Below, in pieces: positions 58,055 to 64,000 of a stretch of DNA of 64,000 bases. Location of the stretch: assembly GCA_030762175.1 (NCBI GenBank), contig CM060831.1, positions 68,770,001-68,834,000 on the forward strand, read 5' to 3'. Numbering within the stretch: position 1 is the first letter of the stretch; every line of letters starts with the position of its first letter. The notes beneath the pieces were generated by a model, which saw only the letters and a list, made by a program, of their open reading frames with translations, had not been told where the DNA came from and ran no database searches. Source of the stretch: Metallyticus violacea. Lineage: Eukaryota > Arthropoda > Insecta > Mantodea > Metallyticidae. The position numbers and the translations under genes are program-made.

Positions 58055-59220
58055 CTGCTTGCATCCTAACAAATATGTGGAAAATACTAACCTTTCGTGT
58101 TCTAACTCTTACTCTTATTATGCAAATAGTTGAAGTTCAGTACCTTACTTACTCGGCAACAGTATCCGACCCATAGTTTCTCTGTTTTTTGTAATATGCT
58201 TGTATTTTTCTGAAGTTTTGGTATTCGCAATCAAGTACTTTTATAGCAGTTTAACTGGGTCTTACTCCAGTCTTCTTACATATCATTTCACAAATTAACA
58301 AGAAATCTAATTCACCGTCTGCATCAATTCTTAAACAATTAAAATGTTGGAGTTTTCTTCAGTTAAATATGTTCCATTCAATATATTAACGTTTTTATTC
58401 ATAGTTTTGTGTTGTGTTATTGAGTGTGTGAAGATTTTGGCTTTAGTCTTCACGATCAAATTGTATCTCTTTCTTTCTGCTTATTTTTAAATTTAAGAAA
58501 GCCGTACCTCCCCGGCTGAGCTCAGTGTACACGTGGCAAGAGCATTCCAATTGCCTGTCATAATAACTGGAATTTCAAATTATAGTTAACAGGTTTATAT
58601 AACTCAATTCTTATCACTATCTCAACTTAAAGAAAGTGTTAGGAAAGAATTGTGAAAGCAAAGCAGTTTCAAGTGAATGCAAATTTCATTAAAAAGGTGT
58701 AAATGTGTTACTGCAGACGAAGACCCCTTCAAACAATTTCTATAACACAGGTTAATATTTTTACGGAATAAATTAATATTTGAGTGCATGTTATTATTGA
58801 TCAAGTAGTAGAAATAGAAATGCGAGGTACGTCGAGGACAACTGGCACGACCTTGGCCCCGAGCGTCTTACATACTACTGCAGAATCACGCCAATACAAT
58901 CTCTGTCTTCCTTGTTGCTTCTATTTGGTCTGGAACAGGGCCGGCTTTTCAGATGCAGCAGCACAGTCTGGTTACTCCAATCTTTTATTCAGTATATATG
59001 TACTTTATTAATTTCATGTTTTTTTTTTCCTCCCGTTTTGAACTCAAATTTAAACTATTTTTGAGTGCTGACATATACATTTATTGCTAATAGCGTTGCT
59101 CGAATTTAGCTGCAATAGTGGTTACCATGGCAATGGCAGGCGCTTACTTAAGTTCCGAGGTACATACTAAAAGGAGAAGCGAAAAATCATCCTTACACGC
59201 AGGGCGGAAATCGTTAAGTG
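58055..59220. other. AT-rich interval, no gene seen
   Basis: GC-richer patches near 58505-58560 and 58820-58970 have no recognisable domain or repeat. Confidence 0.45.
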
Positions 59221-59227
59221 CAACCAT

Positions 59228-59470
59228 GCTACAGGCTGCAGTCTAGAGCGACAGCGGAGAGAGCCGAAGGTAATGACTTGCATAGCTGGATAATTAGGCT
59301 TCAAGCACAACTGAATTATAGCTCAGGGGGTTAGAGCCTCATTATAATTGTGAAGATACTGGTTTCGACTTTGTTTTTTCCGTCGGAGTTAAAGGAGATT
59401 TGCCACCATTACGACGATTTCCTCGCTAACACAGTACCACGCACAGAATATCCTATAAATTGATGTTTAT
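59228..59470 (+). mobile_element. SINE-D copy 2
   Basis: Order: GCGACAGCGGAGAGAGCCGA, the tRNA-like TATAGCTCAGGGGGTTAGAG (A-box TAGCTCAGGGGGTTAGAGC), a decayed B-box (GGTTTCGACTT), GTTAAAGGAGATTTGCCACC and AATATCCTATAAATTGATG. It is collinear with copy 1 at 41.7-42.1 kb. A second GGCAAATCTCCTTT in inverted orientation follows near 59517. Confidence 0.7.
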
Positions 59471-59737
59471 GAATTTCTTTGCGACTGCAATCAAAGGATA
59501 TTTGCCACTATTACAGCGGCAAATCTCCTTTACATACAATTAGAAGAAAAAATGAATTATTATAATTGCATTCGTTTTTTAACATTAAATACTTTTCCAA
59601 ATCTTTTGCGCTCTTATGTTTTCGGGTATAACTTTGAATCTATAATTTCTTTTATTGTATGAGCATAAAAATGAATGCAATTTAATCATATTTTTACACA
59701 TGGAACAATTGCAATATCTAATGGCGATGTTGTTCCT

Positions 59738-59738
<1 letters not shown>

Positions 59739-59802
<64 letters not shown>
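59739..59802. repeat. (TAT)n microsatellite, about 64 bp
   Basis: About 21 TAT units; it creates a poly-Tyr open frame that is not a gene. Confidence 0.97.
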
Positions 59803-59804
<2 letters not shown>

Positions 59805-59839
59805 ATCAGTTTTATTGTATTGTTGTATTTTAATCGCTT

Positions 59840-61200
59840 TAACGCACATATTATGAGGCAAAAATGCCGTTCATTCAAGAGTCGTCTTGTGTTGGAAGAT
59901 AGACGTAGGATGTGTTCTGTTGCCCAGATATTTCAGTCAATGCCTCTGCTATATGCCGAAGGTTCAGGGAACTTGGTATCTATTGCAGAAGACCAGCATC
60001 AGGTTGCAGAATGGTGACATCTGCCAGAGATATCAGTTTCAGCTGCCTCAAGTGTTGCGTGATCGTTACACAACAACCATAGACGCCGAAAATTGTTTGC
60101 AAAGGGCATCAGAAGTCAATGTCAGCGTGAGAACTGAGAAGGAAATATGAAGAAACACAGCTCACCTCTAGATGACCAGTCAGAGATTCCTTACTTACGC
60201 AGCAACACCGGCATACACGCCTTGCCTTTGCTCGTCAACATCTGCAGTGAACTGAGGAGCAATGGAAAGCTGTCCTTTTCACAGATGAGTCGAGGTTCAG
60301 CCTAAGATCACCTGATGGCAGAGGAAGATTTTTTTTATTGATTTATTTATGGACGCTCTTTAACAGCTCAGGTCATCGGCGTCCCATTCAACTCAGGGCG
60401 TGAAACGGCCGACAAATTTTGCTCAGAGGTCTCTCTTTAAGGCTTGAGGTTCTTTTTCGTGCCGTAAATGTACGACACGGGACCCACGGCTTTACTTTCC
60501 TTCCGAAGGAAGTCATTCTTAGGATTTTTACGCCCCGGAAAAATCCATCGGTCCTAGCCGGGTTCGAACCCACGATCTTGGGTTTAGGAGGCAAGTATGG
60601 TAACCACTAAACCACCAGGACCGACGGCAGGGGAAGAGTATGAAGAACTGTATGCCCCTTACACTTCTCATAGTCAATGGCTTTCGATGGAGGTTCCGTC
60701 GTGGTGTGGGTTGGTATCAGTGTAGAAGCCAAGACAGTTGAATTTTGTGTAGAACGGGGCCCTGAATGCAAACCGGTACTTTGAAGAAATTCTTCAGGAT
60801 CGTGTTATTCCTGTGCTCCACTTGTTGGCAATGATTTCCGCTTCATTCTGTCCACATGTAGCCCACATTGTGACACAATACTCGCATGAGGTGGTGATTC
60901 AGGCATTAGTTTGGCCCGCACGAAGTTCTAACCTCAATCCCATTCAGCAAGTTTGGGACATGATAGGAAAAAATGTACCTGAGCGTGTTCCTGAGGGCCT
61001 CAATGAACTTTGGAGACTTTGCGTGAACAATGGGAGGCAATGTCACAAGAGAACCTAAGGACCTTCATCCACAACATGGCCGTAAGAAGGAAACATCCAC
61101 TTCTGAGAGTGCCACTGAGTATTGAAAGATTGTCGTTGTGTTACCAATGCAGGTGTGTTACAATGTGTTACCTACAGGTAAAAACCAAATCATTATGACA
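59840..61200 (+). pseudogene. Tc1-like transposase pseudogene, split by SINE-A
   Basis: Decayed N-terminal HTH pieces (QVLRDRYTTTIDAENCLQRA) lead to LFTDESRFSLRSPDGRGR (60273-60330), the first catalytic Asp motif of Tc1. After the SINE come a GVG-like piece and VWPARSSNLNPIQQVWDMIG (60909-60968), matching the (D)WPA-SPDLNPIE--WD motif. The second catalytic Asp segment (usually QQDNARPH) is not intact, and several stops and shifts are present. Terminal repeats were not identified. Confidence 0.88.
60329..60625 (-). mobile_element. SINE-A copy inserted in Tc1 pseudogene
   Basis: GGCAGAGGAAGA (60317-60328) and GGCAGGGGAAGA (60626-60637) form the TSD; these bases belong to the transposase codons for the D-G-R-G-R region. 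The full-length copy keeps the A-box as TGGTTTAGTGG and the B-box GGGTTCGAACCC. Confidence 0.97.
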
Positions 61201-61204
61201 TGTG

Positions 61205-62640
61205 ATTAATTTGCATTCATGTTCATGCTCATGCAATAAAGGAAATTATAGACTCAAATGATATCCGAATACATAATAATGTTTGCAAAATAGTTTAAAT
61301 TTATTTAATGATCAAAAACGAATGAAATTATAATGATTCACATATAAGGCGTAAAATTAAAAATGTTTAAAAACTTTAATATTGAATTCCTTAATTTGTA
61401 ATCTGATAGTCAACTATTAGGAACGAAAGAGGCTATAGGTTAAGTTCGCGATATTACCTTATGTAATAACCTCACACAGAGTGATAAATTTATATTAATA
61501 TATTTAATAATATATTAAATTACAATATTTCTCATTAAGAATATAAGTGTGATAAATTCAATATTTTAGAATTATTTTATTATTCTACAAAAATGAACAT
61601 GAATGTGTTCAAGTAGGCAATGAACCGAAAATATCTTCACTCTATGGTGCAAAAAGCTCAAACCATGCATTATTCATCATCACTCGTGGTTGCCGAAGGC
61701 ATTCTCACTATATTCATTAGCAAGCATTTACGATCAGTAGGTTGTGGAACGTTGATAAATGCGAACATGTGCATAAATGGTCAATGCACAACCAGCATAC
61801 AATGCCGCTCATAAAGAATATTATTGATTTTTCTACGGTAATACAAATAAATAAATAAATCAACAGAGAATCGTATTTATTATAACAAAAATAAAACAAT
61901 GGAGGGTAAATATATCCATACAAGGAACAAAAATTAATTTTATTTTAAGCCAAGTATTGACTCTTAGCATAATAACTGCTAAGCAAATTCTAGGTACTTG
62001 TTATATAAGTCCTCAGATCGTACATCCTTCCAAATTTGCTGGATAACTTCCTAGAGATGGTTTAAGCTTCTTAAGCAATGATCTTGTACCACCCTACATT
62101 ACGCATGAAGCTAACAAAATATCTTTAAGTTAAAGTTTAACGGAATATATTATGCTCGTAAAATATTATCATTACTTCTTAGTACAGGAAAAAGCACCGA
62201 TGCTTAAGTTATTTTTCGCATAGGTTGCTATGTACATTCGTCCTAGCCAAATAAATACACAGTACCAGATTTCTAGCTATAGTTTATCTAACTTAAAATA
62301 ACAATATTTTATACAAACAACATATTGTAGAATTTCTGAGTATGAAAACATTGAATGTAATACTTTTTCATTTTTTTACAGAGGTTCAAAAATGTTTAGG
62401 CAACTATAGTGGCATGTTCTACAATTCGTTTCCTATAACTGGTAAGTAATTACAGCTTAAGGCATTTTCTCTCATAAATGTTAACTTGCATTCCCATTAC
62501 TATAAGTACATAATCATAACTGAAGATTGGGTGTGCTTGCACCAATTGGTCAGTAATTTAAGAGCTCTTCTTGTTTTCATTCATTCTGCCCGAGAGCAGG
62601 TCCTTCACTGCATACTAAGCATCATCATGAGATGTTCACA
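61205..62640. other. AT-rich interval, no gene seen
   Basis: No recognisable gene or repeat; frames 61620-61814 and 61717-61923 have no domain. Confidence 0.5.
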
Positions 62641-62825
62641 GCTTCCCGTTGCTTTCCGCAGTGATGGAGCAATGGCGTAAAGAGTGGCACGGAATAAAAC
62701 CGAAGTACTCGAAGAGCCGCTTTGTACGCCACAAATCCCACGTACGAATGTTGATATCGAATGCCTCGGTGATAAGCGACAAGTCTAACTGTTCGGACAC
62801 TTCTTTATATTCATTTATTTCTGGC
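62636..62825 (-). other. GC-richer open frame, possible exon
   Basis: A minus frame of about 62 codons reads EINEYKEVSEQLDLSLITEA, FDINIRTWDLWRTKRLFEYF, GFIPCHSLRHCSITAESNGKL, then TGA. Immediately upstream is a pyrimidine-rich stretch ending CTGATTGCCAG, which would fit a splice acceptor. Composition is balanced and unlike the AT-rich surroundings. The protein is not recognised, and the + strand is also open over 62649-62852. It could be a terminal exon or decayed transposon. Confidence 0.25.
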
Positions 62826-62859
62826 AATCAGAAAAGCAAGAAAAGTTGCTAGTGTTTTT

Positions 62860-63225
62860 AAGCTATTGCCTGATGGCTCACATTGACTGTATGGGGGGGA
62901 ATTTTAGTTGTACACATTAAAAAAAATAATGAACTTACTCTTGAAATATTAATTTGTTTAATACTCCTAAGTCCTGCTCGGTTCAGGACTTAGGCATGTA
63001 TCTGAACCTTTAACCTCATTCTTTTATTACCAGTCGCATAGATCTCTCCATATCAGATGTATGTTGTTAAAAGCAGATATTCTAACAATGAGAATTACTT
63101 AAGCTCGAATCCAACCCATGCATTAATTGTTTTATATGTTACTTTTTGCAAGTAAACTTTTCACTAAGATTATATATATAAAAGAAAAATAAAGTAACGC
63201 TATTAATAATGTAACTAAATTAATA
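62860..63225. other. AT-rich interval, no gene seen
   Basis: No recognisable gene or repeat. Confidence 0.5.
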
Positions 63226-63306
63226 ATAATTAGAAACGCAGAAAAGGATAAAACACTAAGAAAAAGTCGCAGTTGTAATCGCTATATTTCAAACTACTTG
63301 AGTTCT

Positions 63307-63515
63307 GAGTAGTCGGAAGCTTTCATGGCTGGAGTCAGACTTATAACTAAAAGTTTCTTCCTGGTTTGGAAGCCATGGTCTGTTGGAGCTAAGGTGTCCA
63401 AACGTTTCGTCCCCATCTGCGGAGGACATCTTCAGTGGCGCGGTCTGAGTCTTCTAGGAGAAGGCTAGGGCACGAGTGAGAAGACTCAGACCGGAAGAAA
63501 CTTTTAGTTATAAGT
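63307..63515 (-). mobile_element. Small insertion with hammerhead-like core and perfect 25-bp inverted repeat
   Basis: CTACTTGAGTTCT is duplicated exactly at 63294-63306 and 63516-63528, and the paralogue at 880-980 lacks the insertion. Inside, AGACTTATAACTAAAAGTTT plus CTTCC (63337-63361) is repeated perfectly inverted at 63493-63517. A second perfect 14-bp inverted repeat, GGTCTGAGTCTTCT (63442-63455), pairs with 63479-63492 around a 23-nt loop. The hammerhead-like core lies between the 25-bp arms on the minus strand. No protein is encoded. I infer a Penelope-type terminal repeat or retrozyme. Confidence 0.65.
63404..63435 (-). ncRNA. Hammerhead-ribozyme-like core
   Basis: On the minus strand CTGAAGA (63435-63429) is followed by a stem GTCCTC/GGGGAC (63427-63422 with 63414-63409, one G-U pair, 7-nt loop) and GAAAC (63408-63404). 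As in the 6.4 kb core, an extra U follows CTGAAGA. GTTTGG after GAAAC could pair with a CCAAAC about 35 nt on, but no GUH cleavage triplet follows it. Confidence 0.45.
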
Positions 63516-63550
63516 CTACTTGAGTTCTTCTATGGCAAGAAGAATTAATT

Positions 63551-64000
63551 AATTTCTATTGTTAATTTAGTTACATTATATATGGCATTTATTTTGAAAA
63601 CGAAGAGGATTAATTACGTTTTTGTGTTTGAGCATAAATGTCTTAAAATTCAAATAGTACATTAAAATATATATTATTACTATTTGTTAAATATTACTTT
63701 TATTTGCAAAAACTAACACACGTAAAATTCAAGCATGACGAAAATTCGAACGTACTTATTACTAGACACATACTTTTGTCCGTTCAGCCTTCAGAACACA
63801 GGGTCGGAGTAAACGCATTTCCTGTTTATGGTATAACATAAAGTGGCGTTGTGAACCCACCTCAACGAATGCTTCCGATGATTTCCGAATCGCGACTAAA
63901 CACGATTGCTTACTGGTGAAGCAAAGAAATTGCAGAGCGTAAAGTTAGCATATTTATTTTAATACTAGTTTTACTGAAAACACAAAATTATACGTACATA
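63551..64000. other. AT-rich interval, no gene seen
   Basis: No recognisable gene or repeat to the end of the window. Confidence 0.5.

Larger units (their letters stand above)
63229..63550 (+). repeat. Dispersed repeat paralogous to 880-980, occupied by an insertion
   Basis: AACGCAGAAAAGGATAAAAC to CTACTTGAGTTCT (63306) and then TCTATGGCAAGAAGAA (63528 on) align with 880-980. The extra sequence in between is the 209-bp insertion plus one copy of its 13-bp duplication. Confidence 0.8.

Noticed and set aside
59655..60017. 120-codon frame with a Tyr run
   Set aside because: It joins the (TAT)n microsatellite to the decayed Tc1 N-terminus; not a gene.
1..64000. CRISPR arrays, operons, ribosome binding sites, riboswitches, rRNA
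   Set aside because: No regularly spaced direct repeats with unique spacers, no bacterial gene structure and no rRNA sequence were seen; the window is eukaryotic.

Overview
This is AT-rich eukaryotic DNA with no operons, no long open frames and no host protein gene that I can defend. The content points to an arthropod, most likely an insect with a repeat-rich genome: an R1-clade LINE fragment (a clade best known from arthropods), insect-type Tc1/mariner relatives with DUF4817-like helix-turn-helix heads, RTE-like and CR1/Jockey-like LINE tails, a Penelope-like fragment and many tRNA-derived SINEs. I cannot name the species. It reads as intergenic or intronic sequence built from layers of mobile elements.

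Layout. 0-8.3 kb: SINE copies, a mariner relic (2.4-3.0 kb) and a 284-bp insertion at 6.25 kb with a hammerhead-like core. 9.2-10.2 kb: CR1/Jockey-like LINE tail. 12-16.4 kb: SINEs of several families. 16.8-18.8 kb: a TIR-bounded DNA transposon (element 1). 20.5-22.6 kb: SINEs and a mariner relic. 23.4-27.5 kb: a pyrimidine-rich tandem tract, an R1-clade LINE fragment and a purine-rich tract. 30.7-35.2 kb: an RTE 3' end and a nested SINE pile. 37.3-39.7 kb: element 2, a relative of element 1. 40.5-46.2 kb: SINEs and a LINE tail. 46.7-49.0 kb: Penelope-like and RTE-like fragments. 51.4-58.0 kb: deleted Tc1/mariner relatives, SINEs and element 3. 59.8-61.2 kb: a Tc1 pseudogene split by a SINE. 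63.3 kb: a 209-bp insertion with a second hammerhead-like core.

At least four tRNA-derived SINE families are present; the labels A to D are mine. A has about 13 copies, B has 7, C has 3 and D has 2. Many A and B copies have clear target-site duplications (TSDs), so they moved by target-primed insertion using LINE enzymes. Which LINE serves which SINE cannot be read here.

The observations I rate highest are (1) two small insertions, at opposite ends of the window, each with a TSD, inverted repeats and a CUGAAGA-stem-GAAAC core like the hammerhead motifs of Penelope-like elements and retrozymes; one has a paralogous empty site in this same window; and (2) three TA-flanked, TIR-bounded transposons of one family, two of which hold the same roughly 1-1.6 kb noncoding block, with internal ~145-bp subrepeats, in opposite orientations.
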